30,780 bases of DNA from an uncultured Eubacteriales bacterium (GTDB lineage: Bacteria > Bacillota > Clostridia > Christensenellales > QALW01): NCBI GenBank assembly GCA_900552055.1, contig URYI01000010.1:1-30780 (forward strand). The letters are read 5' to 3'. This document shows positions 8,653 through 17,105 of this stretch, one piece after another. Numbering within the stretch: the stretch's first letter is position 1; each line of letters starts with the position of its first letter. The position numbers and the translations under genes are program-made. The notes below the pieces were generated by a model. It searched no databases, was not told the DNA's origin, and worked only from the letters and a program-made list of their open reading frames with translations.

Positions 8653-10323
8653 ATGAATTTAACAGACAGATATTTAGACGCAGGATTTAAAGACTATGAA
8701 AGCATGAAAAAAGGGCTGACCCTTAACATACCTGAGAATTTTAATTTCGGCTTTGACGTCGTAGACGAATACGCACGCCTTCAGCCTGATAAAAGAGCTC
8801 TGGTTTGGTGCAACGATAAAGGAGAGGAACGCGAATATTCCTTTAAGGATATTTCCATTTTAAGCAACAAGCTGGCCGACGCCCTTCAAAAGCTGGGCAT
8901 AAAAAAGGGCGATTTTGTAATGGTAATACTCAAGCGGCGCGCAGAATACTGGATAACCTATCCGGCGCTGCACAAGCTGGGCGCGGTAATAATTCCTGCC
9001 ACTCACATGCTGACCAAAAAGGATGTAATATACCGCAACAACGCTGCTGGGGTACGCATGATAATAGCCGATTCGGATCCGTTTATAACCGACCATGTAG
9101 ACCAATCCGAATCAAAATCCCCGTCTTTGCAGTTTAAAGTGGCATTAGGACAGAAGCTGCCCGGATGGCTGGATTTTTATGAATTACTGGAGAGCGGTAG
9201 CGAGGAATTTACGCCCAACGAGCGTGCCGGAGGGGACGACCCTATGCTTATGTTCTTTACTTCAGGCACTACCGGCATGCCCAAAATGGTGCTGCATGAC
9301 TATAATTACCCGCTGGGACATATTTTTACGGCGGTCTACTGGCACAAGGTAATTGACGACGGACTGCATATATCGGTTGCCGATACAGGCTGGGCCAAAT
9401 GCGGCTGGGGCAAATGCTATGGTCAGTGGATAGCCGGAAGCGCGCAGTTTGTTTACGATTACGACGGCAAATTTCATCCTCTGGAACTTATTGAAGCGGT
9501 TTGCCGGCACAAGGTCAATACCTTCTGCGCTCCGCCTACGATATACCGTTCATTAATAAAAGAGGACCTTTCCAATTTGGATTTTTCCTCCATAACCCAT
9601 TGCACGACCGCGGGCGAGCCTCTCAATCCAGAGGTGCTCCGGCGCTGTCAGCAGATAACTGGACACAAAATATACGAAGCCTTCGGCCAGAGCGAGGGTA
9701 CTCCCATTTTAGCGACATGCTATTTTATGCAGCCCAAAGAAGGCTCGACGGGCAAACCCAATCCCCTCTTGCGGGTGGATTTAGTGGATGATAACGGAAA
9801 GAGCGTAGGCACGGGAGAAGAAGGGCAGATAGTTATACGCACTGATAAAGGCAAGCCTGCGGGATTATTCTGCGGTTATTACCATGATCCGGATAACACC
9901 AACGCCGCCTGGCACGACGGGCTTTATTATACGGGCGACGTCGCCTGGAGGGATGAAGAGGGCTTCTATTATTTCATTGGCCGCGCAGACGACGTTATAA
10001 AAAGCTCAGGCTACAGAATAGGCCCCTTTGAAGTGGAAAGCGCTCTGCTGGAACACCCCGCCGTTTTGGAATGCGCAATTACCGGCGTGCCCGACCCGGA
10101 CAGGGGACAGCTTGTAAAGGCGACTGTCGCTCTGGTTAAAGGCTATGAGCCCAGCGAAGAGCTCAAAAAGGAACTGCAAAACCATGTTAAACGGGTAACA
10201 GCGCCTTACAAATATCCAAGAATAATTGAGTTTGTAGACGATATAGAAAAGACCATCAGCGGCAAGCTGAAAAGAAAAGATATTAGGGAAAGAGACAAGC
10301 AGCAGTACGGCAAAAAAGGCTAG
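8653..10323 (+). CDS. AMP-forming acyl-CoA synthetase (medium-chain/aryl acid type)
   Basis: Activates a carboxylic acid with ATP and CoA to the acyl-CoA through an acyl-adenylate. The 556-residue protein carries the ANL superfamily signatures: P-loop-like TSGTTGMPK (about residues 203-211), YEAFGQSEG (about 341-349) and YTGDVAWRDEEGFYYFIGR (about 426-444). The hinge and C-terminal domain have DDVIKSSGYRIGPFEVES, and the catalytic lysine lies in ISGKLKR near residue 539. The overall pattern resembles the ACSM/benzoate-ligase branch more than acetyl-CoA synthetase. It follows the XRE-cupin gene by 19 bases and is probably its target. The substrate cannot be read from the sequence. Multi-hairpin elements A and H follow it. 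Confidence 0.92.
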   Translation: MNLTDRYLDAGFKDYESMKKGLTLNIPENFNFGFDVVDEYARLQPDKRALVWCNDKGEEREYSFKDISILSNKLADALQKLGIKKGDFVMVILKRRAEYWITYPALHKLGAVIIPATHMLTKKDVIYRNNAAGVRMIIADSDPFITDHVDQSESKSPSLQFKVALGQKLPGWLDFYELLESGSEEFTPNERAGGDDPMLMFFTSGTTGMPKMVLHDYNYPLGHIFTAVYWHKVIDDGLHISVADTGWAKCGWGKCYGQWIAGSAQFVYDYDGKFHPLELIEAVCRHKVNTFCAPPTIYRSLIKEDLSNLDFSSITHCTTAGEPLNPEVLRRCQQITGHKIYEAFGQSEGTPILATCYFMQPKEGSTGKPNPLLRVDLVDDNGKSVGTGEEGQIVIRTDKGKPAGLFCGYYHDPDNTNAAWHDGLYYTGDVAWRDEEGFYYFIGRADDVIKSSGYRIGPFEVESALLEHPAVLECAITGVPDPDRGQLVKATVALVKGYEPSEELKKELQNHVKRVTAPYKYPRIIEFVDDIEKTISGKLKRKDIRERDKQQYGKKG

Positions 10324-10332
10324 GACGCGCCA

Positions 10333-10463
10333 GGGGGCGGGCGGGAAAGATAAAAAATTTCTGCGCGGCGGATATGGACCGCGCAGAAATTGGCCGTGCA
10401 CAGCACGGCCTCCTTGTTGTTTTTCCGGCCTTCATGGCCGGAAAAACGGGCGGGCAGCCCCCC
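10333..10463 (+). repeat. Multi-hairpin intergenic element, copy A
   Basis: The closing stem is GGGGGC (10333-10338) with GCCCCC (10457-10462). GGGCGGG flanks both inner sides. Internal stems are AATTTCTGCGCGG/CCGCGCAGAAATT (10356-10368 with 10379-10391), GGCCGTGC/GCACGGCC (10392-10399 with 10403-10410), the linker TCCTTGTTG, and TTTTTCCGGCC/GGCCGGAAAAA (10420-10430 with 10436-10446). All arms pair perfectly. Confidence 0.8.
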
Positions 10464-10490
10464 GCAGTTATTATATCGCAGTAACAAAAC

Positions 10491-10704
10491 GCCGCCCCGC
10501 CCTTTAAAGGAGGGCGCCCCAACTGCTTCAGCCCATACAACAGACTGCCTTACCCCACTCCTACTGCCCTCCAAGCCTCATCTAGGCGCCCAAAAATGCG
10601 CGCAAAGTTATATAATTTCTATATAGCCTAAAATAAACTCCAGCCTTAAATATATTTTAGAAGCTATTATGCACGCGCATTTTTAATATAAACCCACCCG
10701 CGGC
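10491..10704 (-). repeat. Multi-hairpin intergenic element, copy H
   Basis: Minus-strand copy with closing stem GCCGC (10704-10700) and GCGGC (10495-10491). GGGTGGGTTTATATTAAAA follows the 5' arm, and AAAGGGCGGG precedes the 3' arm. The first internal stem is CGCGCATTTTT/AAAAATGCGCG (10674-10684 with 10592-10602), 11 perfect pairs around a large loop. The remaining inner stems are weaker than in copies A-D. It faces copy A tail to tail, 27 bases apart. Confidence 0.6.
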
Positions 10705-10764
10705 TGGCTTAGTGCGTTAGCCAAACTTTAATCATATAAAAAACTTCTTCCCGAAAGGATACTC

Positions 10765-11475
10765 ATGGAACGACTGCAAAAATACATGGCCCGCTGCGGC
10801 GTTGCCTCAAGAAGAAAATGCGAAGAATATATATTGCAGGGACGAGTCCAGATTAACGGCCAAACCGTTACCCAGCTGGGCACCTTAGTTTCGCCTTCAG
10901 ATAAAGTTGAGCTGGACGGCAAATTGCTGCAGGCAGAGTCAAAAAACATATATATAATGCTCAATAAGCCGGAAAAAGTAATGAGCACCTCTAATGACCC
11001 GGAGGGCCGCCCTACTGTAACGCAGCTTATAGATTTACCCTACAGGCTTTATCCGGTCGGACGTCTTGATTATAATACCAGCGGCTTAATCCTGCTTACT
11101 AATGACGGCGACGCAGCATACCGGCTAACTCATCCCAAATATGAAATAGAAAAAGAATATCTTGCCGTAATAAAAGGAGAAATTGACCGCCGTGATATTC
11201 TAAAACTGGAGCGCGGCGTACAAATAGAAGAAAATATCACTACCGCACCCGCTAAAGTGCAAATAGCCGGAGGTACTCAGCACACTGTCACCCTATCTAT
11301 TACACTACACGAAGGGCGCAACCGCGAAGTACGCAAAATGCTGGAAGCAATAGATAAAGAGCTTTTAAGCCTAATGCGAATACGCATTGGCAGGATAAAT
11401 CTCGGCAAATTGCCGTCAGGGTCATACCGGGAACTGAATTCGACCGAGCTGGCCTATATCAACAGTCTTAAATAA
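10765..11475 (+). CDS. rluB: Ribosomal large subunit pseudouridine synthase (RluB/RsuA family)
   Basis: Isomerises a specific uridine to pseudouridine in rRNA. The 236-residue protein starts with an S4 RNA-binding domain (about residues 1-60: MARCGVASRRKCEEYILQGR). The RsuA-family catalytic domain has VGRLDYNTSGLILLTNDGD, with the catalytic aspartate in GRLDYNTSG near residue 104, and a late GRNREVRKML. Length fits RluB-type enzymes of Bacillota. The ATG follows GAAAGGATACTC. It ends two bases before the glycerate kinase gene. The exact rRNA position modified is not visible from sequence. Confidence 0.92.
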   Translation: MERLQKYMARCGVASRRKCEEYILQGRVQINGQTVTQLGTLVSPSDKVELDGKLLQAESKNIYIMLNKPEKVMSTSNDPEGRPTVTQLIDLPYRLYPVGRLDYNTSGLILLTNDGDAAYRLTHPKYEIEKEYLAVIKGEIDRRDILKLERGVQIEENITTAPAKVQIAGGTQHTVTLSITLHEGRNREVRKMLEAIDKELLSLMRIRIGRINLGKLPSGSYRELNSTELAYINSLK

Positions 11476-11477
11476 TT

Positions 11478-12614
11478 ATGAAAAAAGTAATTGTTATTCC
11501 CGACTCATTTAAAGGCACCATTTCAGCTTCCAAAGTATGCGATATAATATCAGAGAGAATAAAAATACATTTTCCTGAATGTCAAATAATAGCTATTCCC
11601 ATTGCCGACGGCGGGGAAGGCAGTCTCCAATGTTTTCTGCAAGCTATGAGCGGCCGAATAATCAATGCGCGTTGCTCGGATCCGTTTTTCCAGCCTATGA
11701 CCGGGCAGTACGGTATATTGGACGATGGCTCGGCAGTTATAGAAATGGCTGTTTGCAGCGGCCTGCCGCTTGTAGAAAACAAAAAGAACCCTATGCTGAC
11801 CACCACCTACGGAGTAGGTGAGTTAATGCTGGATGCGCTAAAACATGGCTGCCGCAAACTAATTATATGCCTGGGCGGCTCCTGCACAAATGACTGCGGC
11901 TGCGGGATGGCTTCGGCTCTAGGCGTCAAATTTTTTGACAAATTCGGAAATGTTTTTATTCCAACCGGCGAAACACTAAAAAACGTATATCATATTGACT
12001 CAGAGGAATTAAATCCTATTCTAAAAGAGATCCCGATATCAGTTATGTGCGATATAAATAACCCTTTATACGGAACAAACGGCGCAGCCTACATTTTCGC
12101 ACCTCAGAAAGGCGCCAATGATGAGCAGTGCAAACTCTTAGACGAGGGATTAAAGCATATAAGTGATATAATCAAACAGGATTTAGGAATTGATATCAGC
12201 AAATTACCTGGAGGCGGAGCAGCGGGAGGTATGGGCGCCGGTATCAGCGCATTTTTAAATGCCGAGCTTAAAATGGGTATAGAAGTGCTGCTTGATGCCA
12301 TAAAATTCAACGACCTGCTTAAAGGTGCTGATATGGTTTTTACAGGCGAAGGAAGAATGGACAGCCAAAGCCTTGGCGGTAAGGCAGTTATAGGCGTTGC
12401 ATACCGTGCGAAGAAACAAAACGTGCCTGTTATTGTCTTAACCGGCGGCATACAAGGGGATATAGCAGAGGCATATAATTTAGGCGTTTCCGCTGTTTTT
12501 TCTATAAACCGTCTTCCTGAAGACCTTTCTATCAGCAAAAATAAAAGCCCACAAAATCTCAGCAATACTATAGATGATATTTTAAGACTTATAAAGCTAA
12601 TGGAAAAAAAATAA
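11478..12614 (+). CDS. Glycerate kinase (GarK/GlxK family)
   Basis: Phosphorylates D-glycerate to 2- or 3-phosphoglycerate, feeding glycolysis. The 378-residue protein has the family N-terminus IPDSFKGTISASKVCDII, the PIADGGEGSLQCF motif near residue 42, and LGGSCTNDCGCGMASALG (about 132-149). PGGGAAGGMGAG lies around 248-259 and FTGEGRMDSQSLGGK around 288-302. It starts two bases after the rluB stop with no good ribosome binding site of its own, so it probably depends on coupling to rluB. Element D, in reverse orientation, begins six bases after its stop and may act as the transcript end. Confidence 0.94.
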   Translation: MKKVIVIPDSFKGTISASKVCDIISERIKIHFPECQIIAIPIADGGEGSLQCFLQAMSGRIINARCSDPFFQPMTGQYGILDDGSAVIEMAVCSGLPLVENKKNPMLTTTYGVGELMLDALKHGCRKLIICLGGSCTNDCGCGMASALGVKFFDKFGNVFIPTGETLKNVYHIDSEELNPILKEIPISVMCDINNPLYGTNGAAYIFAPQKGANDEQCKLLDEGLKHISDIIKQDLGIDISKLPGGGAAGGMGAGISAFLNAELKMGIEVLLDAIKFNDLLKGADMVFTGEGRMDSQSLGGKAVIGVAYRAKKQNVPVIVLTGGIQGDIAEAYNLGVSAVFSINRLPEDLSISKNKSPQNLSNTIDDILRLIKLMEKK

Positions 12615-12619
12615 TTAGC

Positions 12620-12788
12620 AGCGGGGGCTAGCCCACCCGCGTCCGGCTAACGCCGGACGGCCATATAAATGTTTTGGAGGGAACCTCCAAAACATTTATA
12701 TGGCAAAAGCGGAGTGCGGCCAAGGCCGCACGTCGGACGCATCCTTTCAGGATGCGCCCGACCTTTATATTTCCCACCCGCCCCCGCT
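12620..12788 (-). repeat. Multi-hairpin intergenic element, copy D
   Basis: On the minus strand the closing stem is AGCGGGGGC (12788-12780) with GCCCCCGCT (12628-12620), 9/9 pairs. Internal stems, in minus order: 12761-12750 with 12744-12733 (11/12), 12731-12724 with 12721-12714 (8/8), 12703-12684 with 12680-12661 (20/20), and an extra stem 12659-12652 with 12647-12640 (8/8). GGGTGGG sits inside both ends. It lies head to head with copy B. Confidence 0.8.
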
Positions 12789-12819
12789 CCCAAGCTTTTA
12801 TATATTTCACCAAACTATT

Positions 12820-12967
12820 CAGCAACGCGGGTGGGCCTTAAATAAAAGGGCCTTAGCGCAGCGCATATGTGCTGCGCTAGGGCCCGGCCGGCTGAAGCCG
12901 GCCTCATTATTGTTTAGCCGTATGCACTAAAGTGCATACGGCTAAACGGGCGGGACGCCGCTACTGA
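12820..12967 (+). repeat. Multi-hairpin intergenic element, copy B
   Basis: Starts with GCGGGTGGGCC then TTAAATAAAA. Stems: GGGCCTTAGCGCAGC with GCTGCGCTAGGGCCC (12848-12862 with 12871-12885, one G-T pair); GGCCGGC/GCCGGCC (12886-12892 with 12897-12903); linker TCATTATTG; and TTTAGCCGTATGCAC/GTGCATACGGCTAAA (12913-12927 with 12932-12946, perfect). It ends CGGGCGGGACGCCG. The closing stem is degenerate in this copy, so the outer limits are approximate. Confidence 0.75.
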
Positions 12968-12988
12968 AAAATAATATCAACCTATATA

Positions 12989-13018
12989 TTGACATTTCAC
13001 TTTCGTATTGTTTATAAT
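12989..13018 (+). promoter_or_regulatory. Near-consensus sigma-A promoter of the large lipoprotein gene
   Basis: TTGACA (12989-12994), 18-base spacer, TATAAT (13013-13018). Transcription would start near 13025, giving a short leader before AAGGAGG and the ATG at 13051. Both hexamers are perfect, so strong expression is likely. Confidence 0.85.
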
Positions 13019-13050
13019 ACTTACAACCAATTAAATAAGGAGGCATATTT

Positions 13051-15774
13051 ATGAAAAAGTTAGCCATAATGCTGCTAACTGGCGCAATATCATTAGGGCT
13101 GGCCTCATGTGCTAATAGTACGATTACGCCTTCCGGCCCATCGCCATCCAGTCAAAACAACTCAGAAAAGAATCCTTATATCGGAAATACATATTCCCAG
13201 CAGCCCGACATCCGAGACTATACATATTCCTGGTGGCCCGAAGGTACGGGCACCGCCTCAAGCAACAAATTTTTTGTGCAGACAGGCCATTATGGAATAA
13301 GTATAAACGGCACAAACGGCATGATAAACAGACTAGGGGCAATTAAAGAAGAATATGGCCAGTCCGAAGTAATGTCTCAAGACGCCTCCGTTATAAACAG
13401 CCTGCCCGAAATAGATACTTTCAGCTCGGCAATAATAAACGATACCGAATATCTTTTCACAGACACCATACAACCCGCACAATATAACACAATCAATATG
13501 CGAATTATCGAATCAGGCCAATATATGCAATCCTTTGATACGGCCGCCATGATTTTTGCAGACGCTTCATCCGGAAAACAAACAAATGATTTTATAGGCC
13601 GCACAGAAATTAAAGCTCTGCCCCGCTACTTTGCACTTAATTTTCAACTCTTTGCCCAACAAAACTTTTCAAATGTCACGCTCAAATATTCATTTGAATT
13701 TAACGAGGAGATGGAAGGCACTCCTTCCCAAAACGGGCGTGAGATAATACTTACTTCTCCCAATGGATGCGGTCTAACTGTTATGCTCCCAGATGAAAAG
13801 GCTTCCCTTTCCTATGACCAGGCTTCCAGAACCTTAACAATGACATGCACGGATATTTCATTAAAACAATATGAATTTGGAGGTTTTGGGGCCATAATCA
13901 TACCCAGCGCTTCGCCCTCCCAGTCAGATATAGACAACTACAACGCAATAGCTTCCTTGAATATCTCCGCATATCAGCTTGCTCCCCGCGAAGGGCGGGA
14001 AGTACCCGTGGAATTTGATGCGGACAGGGGTATCTGGATTATGAATACCAATCGAATGACCAGCGCCAAAGGAACTGCTTTTGCATCAGAACAAAATCAA
14101 AATGCCAGTGATAGGGTACAGTTTACCCTGGAAAACACATCAGACCAAACTATAACCGTGCCTGTTATGTTTGAAAAAAGCGGTACCTTCGCAGTAGAAG
14201 GCTTCGGCCCTGTTATAAGAGATGTGGATACTGGTGAGCCATTGGGCGTGCCCATCCAAATATCTAAAAACTGGCACCCTTATGCCAGCACTATATCAGA
14301 CAGCGAATGGTATAAAGGTCTGGACGGCTCCTGGTTCCACGGCTACACCTATCTGGAAGTCCCCGCCAATTCAAGCGTTACTTATGAATATATGAACGCC
14401 TTCAATAACTGGGGTACAATTAACGTAGCCAGCCATGCCCAGCTCTGCTTAATAGGCTGGCCTGCGTACAGCTCTCACCAAATCTGGCATACAAGCACAA
14501 TAGGCTCCAGCGGCGAGGCATTCTGCTACGACCCAGACCAGACCTGCGGCCTGTCCTTTATAAACGACGTCCGGGGCGTGGGCTTTGACCCCTATGATAA
14601 CGGCCAGGAATATGTCTGGGGCACCAATAACGGCGGCGGCAATTTCCTGTATTACGGAAAGGACGGAAGCAACACGTCAGGTATTGTAGGCTTTAAAAAC
14701 GTACGGGTGTTTTACCGCAATTATGCCCCTAACCTTGCCGAAGTTATTTTCACCGGCCTGACCAAAGACAACGCCGTGGAATTTACCATCACTACCTATT
14801 TAGGCCGCACGAATGACGTTTCCCGCGCAACGCATACCTTTGAATACACCTTTTTAAAGGATGTCAGCTTTGAAAGAATGGCCTTTTACCAGCTGGGCGC
14901 CGACAACCATAACAGCGGCCGCTGGCACGGCTTGACCATTGGAAACAACGACGGTCCTATAGAATATACGATTGACGGCGTAACCTACGGCGCTGAAGCA
15001 GAGCTTCCCGTATATGACACGGCGGGCTATATTGGCAATAACGGCATGCAGCGCATAGAAGTTCCGGGCGAAGGTATGTGGATAGCCTTTACCAACAGCT
15101 ATACAAAGATAAACTCGGATTATTTTGACGCCAAAACCGCCAACCGTATGCTCAGCCTCCTATCCTTTGAAGCAAACTTAAACGGAAAAACATATACCAA
15201 ACCCGCCTTTAATATTCGCAGCACCGAAATGTTCTGCGGCAATTCTACATTGGTAGAGCTGTGCCCTCCGGCCGAAACAGGCAGCACTATAAAGGCGGGC
15301 AGCACAGTCAAAGGCGCGGTGGAATATATTAACCTGCCCATATCCCTTTCCAGTTTTTATTATGACAGCCCCATAGTAAAAAGCATCCCTGAAGAGGAAT
15401 TTAACACCTGGAGAATGGCCTACCGCTATGCAATGGGAGATAAGACCCAAGCCTCTGCTCAAACAGGCGAAATTATCCGTCAATATCCCATTGCAGTAAA
15501 ATGCGCTGACGCTCTCGACGTGCTGGCCGAAATAACCATAAAGGGCGGAATAAGCTATATTCCCATTACCTTTACCAACGTACCCTCCTATTCGGGCTAT
15601 AGATTGGAAACTCTAACTGACGGCCAATGGACTAAAATTGATCAGTCCTATTTGGGCAACGACTACTGGCAAGCCTGTTATAACGCCGAAACCGGCTCGT
15701 ATGAATTAACCTTTAATGTGGAGCATTCGGGAGACCCCGAAGCGGAATACAGCTACAGGCTGGTTAAAGAGTAA
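13051..15774 (+). CDS. Large lipoprotein of unknown function (907 residues)
   Basis: Probably anchored to the outer face of the cell membrane. Residues 1-20 are a lipoprotein signal peptide with lipobox LASC and the cysteine at residue 20, followed by a Ser/Asn/Pro-rich linker to about residue 45. The rest is rich in beta-type, aromatic and Asn/Gly residues, suggesting several beta-sandwich domains. Distinct segments are FHGYTYLEVPANSSVTYEY (about 430-448), SHAQLCLIGW (about 461-470), GEAFCYDPDQTCG (about 490-502) and NNGGGNFLYYG (about 526-536). No catalytic signature or cell-wall sorting signal is recognised. It is a single-gene unit with its own strong promoter, flanked by elements D/B upstream. 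A carbohydrate-related surface role is possible but unsupported by any specific motif. Confidence 0.85.
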   Translation: MKKLAIMLLTGAISLGLASCANSTITPSGPSPSSQNNSEKNPYIGNTYSQQPDIRDYTYSWWPEGTGTASSNKFFVQTGHYGISINGTNGMINRLGAIKEEYGQSEVMSQDASVINSLPEIDTFSSAIINDTEYLFTDTIQPAQYNTINMRIIESGQYMQSFDTAAMIFADASSGKQTNDFIGRTEIKALPRYFALNFQLFAQQNFSNVTLKYSFEFNEEMEGTPSQNGREIILTSPNGCGLTVMLPDEKASLSYDQASRTLTMTCTDISLKQYEFGGFGAIIIPSASPSQSDIDNYNAIASLNISAYQLAPREGREVPVEFDADRGIWIMNTNRMTSAKGTAFASEQNQNASDRVQFTLENTSDQTITVPVMFEKSGTFAVEGFGPVIRDVDTGEPLGVPIQISKNWHPYASTISDSEWYKGLDGSWFHGYTYLEVPANSSVTYEYMNAFNNWGTINVASHAQLCLIGWPAYSSHQIWHTSTIGSSGEAFCYDPDQTCGLSFINDVRGVGFDPYDNGQEYVWGTNNGGGNFLYYGKDGSNTSGIVGFKNVRVFYRNYAPNLAEVIFTGLTKDNAVEFTITTYLGRTNDVSRATHTFEYTFLKDVSFERMAFYQLGADNHNSGRWHGLTIGNNDGPIEYTIDGVTYGAEAELPVYDTAGYIGNNGMQRIEVPGEGMWIAFTNSYTKINSDYFDAKTANRMLSLLSFEANLNGKTYTKPAFNIRSTEMFCGNSTLVELCPPAETGSTIKAGSTVKGAVEYINLPISLSSFYYDSPIVKSIPEEEFNTWRMAYRYAMGDKTQASAQTGEIIRQYPIAVKCADALDVLAEITIKGGISYIPITFTNVPSYSGYRLETLTDGQWTKIDQSYLGNDYWQACYNAETGSYELTFNVEHSGDPEAEYSYRLVKE

Positions 15775-15877
15775 AAATTAGTCCTACAAGCAAGCGGCCC
15801 GCAGAAAGCTCCAGCGCAAGAATGATGTTTGTCAACAAAACCATAATAATGATGTACCTTATTACAATAAAATCTAC

Positions 15878-15928
15878 TTGATAATATGGTTGCTCAATGC
15901 TATATTTCTAAATATACAGAATATTTAG
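15878..15928 (+). promoter_or_regulatory. Promoter and candidate operator of the VOC-family gene
   Basis: TTGATA (15878-15883), 17-base spacer, TATATT (15901-15906). Immediately downstream is a perfect inverted repeat CTAAATAT-ACAGA-ATATTTAG (15908-15928), placed where a repressor would block transcription start. Confidence 0.6.
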
Positions 15929-15947
15929 ATAATTGGAGGAGAACTCG

Positions 15948-16337
15948 ATGTCAAAGTACCCGCAATTTACTATGTCTTTCAGCATAGGACCTACAAACAA
16001 AGAAAGAATCGAGGCTTTTGAAATATATCAAAGAGCTTTCAAAGCAAAAAAACTTTCCGAAGGCACACCTCCAGGTGGTGATGATATTCATATTATGATG
16101 GATATATATGGCGTTGAAATTTTGATTGGTCCTGGCAAAGTAGCTGGAACTGGATTTGAGAATGCTCTATCTTGTTAAATTCGTTTTGATAAAGAAGATG
16201 ATTTTCGTCAAGCATATGATGAAATAAGCAAAGATTCTCAAAGTCACTCAATTAAAGGTCCGTATCCATGGGCAACGCTATTAGGTCTTGTAGTCGATAA
16301 ATTTGGTATCGGCTGGGCTCTTTATTATAACGAATAA
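15948..16337 (+). pseudogene. VOC/PhnB-like (glyoxalase fold) gene interrupted by an in-frame TAA
   Basis: The reading frame starts at ATG 15948 after TTGGAGGAG and encodes 76 residues with PhnB-like features: SIGPTNKERIEAFEIYQRAF, DDIHIMMDIYGVEILIGPG. A TAA stop occurs at 16176-16178. The same frame then continues for 52 codons without shift (IRFDKEDDFRQAYDEI, WATLLGLVVDKFGIGWALYY) to a normal stop at 16337. The two parts together give a complete VOC domain of about 128 residues, so a single substitution, for example GAA to TAA, would explain the break. Metal-ligand positions cannot be assigned with confidence. The intact promoter and downstream hairpin suggest recent inactivation. Confidence 0.8.
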
Positions 16338-16370
16338 GCTCCTTCAGAATTTCATATTCAATACATTCAT

Positions 16371-16400
16371 GGTGTCATTGTTTTTCTTAACAATGACACC
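16371..16400 (+). terminator. Hairpin at the end of the VOC gene
   Basis: GGTGTCATTGTT / AACAATGACACC is a 12-bp perfect stem with a 6-base loop, 33 bases after the VOC stop. It is followed by TAAAATATACTTATTTT rather than a clean T-tract, so termination efficiency is uncertain. Confidence 0.6.
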
Positions 16401-16900
16401 TAAAATATACTTATTTTGACCTCCAAACCAATGAAGAATAGATGCTTTTTTCACTCTTGGACTGTCGGATGTTCTAGGCAACACAAAGTTGGATAATTCC
16501 TAAATTATCTTATACGCATTTTAGAATAATGCTTCATATGGTGCCTTTTAAAAAATGACGCAGTTATTTTTTGTAATTGATAAAACGTTAGACATTTAAT
16601 GTATTTTACAGGTGCTGTTTTGCCGATTTGATAAGCGTTCCAGTGTTTTTCCGGCTCACTTTTAATATAACAAATATTGAAGAAAATAAACGACTAGACA
16701 GAATTTCCCCGTGTGCCTATTTTTCTTCCTTAAGCCCATGCCCAGTTTCCCTTCTGCTCTTAACATACCTTATTAAGCAGTGCAGAAATCTGCGGGCTGT
16801 TTAATTTATAAAGCATCTTTATTTAATAAATGTACACTTTTAAAAAACTTTAACGCCCACGTTGTTCCCAGTTACAGATTATGAGCCTTCCGATGCCGCG
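16401..16900. other. AT-rich intergenic stretch, no gene seen
   Basis: About 500 bases between the VOC hairpin and element C. A minus-strand open stretch near 16350-16500 has no start or recognisable motif. I see no RNA gene, promoter pair or repeat that I can support here. Confidence 0.4.
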
Positions 16901-17066
16901 CCCAGGCGGGCGGGTGGGCAATATAAAAGGAAGGGCGGAAAAATACTTAGCATCAATAATAAAAGATTGTACCGCCCTTCCGGCCGGCGAAGCCGGCCTC
17001 ATTTTTTGTGCAGCATTGACCTTAATTTAAGGTCAATGCTGCACAGGGGCGGGATGCCCGCCTGGG
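16901..17066 (+). repeat. Multi-hairpin intergenic element, copy C
   Basis: The closing stem is CCCAGGCGGGC (16901-16911) with GCCCGCCTGGG (17056-17066), 11/11. GGGTGGGCAATATAAAA follows the 5' arm, and GGGGCGGGAT precedes the 3' arm. Internal stems: GGAAGGGCGG/CCGCCCTTCC (16929-16938 with 16972-16981), GGCCGGC-GAA-GCCGGCC (16982-16998), linker TCATTTTTT, and a 17-bp stem at 17008-17024 with 17028-17044. GGGCAATA occurs both inside the 5' end and directly after the 3' end. This is the clearest copy in the window. Confidence 0.82.
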
Positions 17067-17105
17067 CAATAATACTACAAGCCGTTGTTTAGTAGCTGTT
17101 CCTCA

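Noticed and set aside
10320..12967. Insertion sequence or transposon carrying the hairpin elements
   Set aside because: No transposase gene lies within or next to any copy; if mobile, the elements would be non-autonomous.
16350..16500. Minus-strand coding remnant
   Set aside because: A ~50-codon open stretch exists but has no start, no ribosome binding site and no recognised motif, and it overlaps the VOC terminator hairpin.
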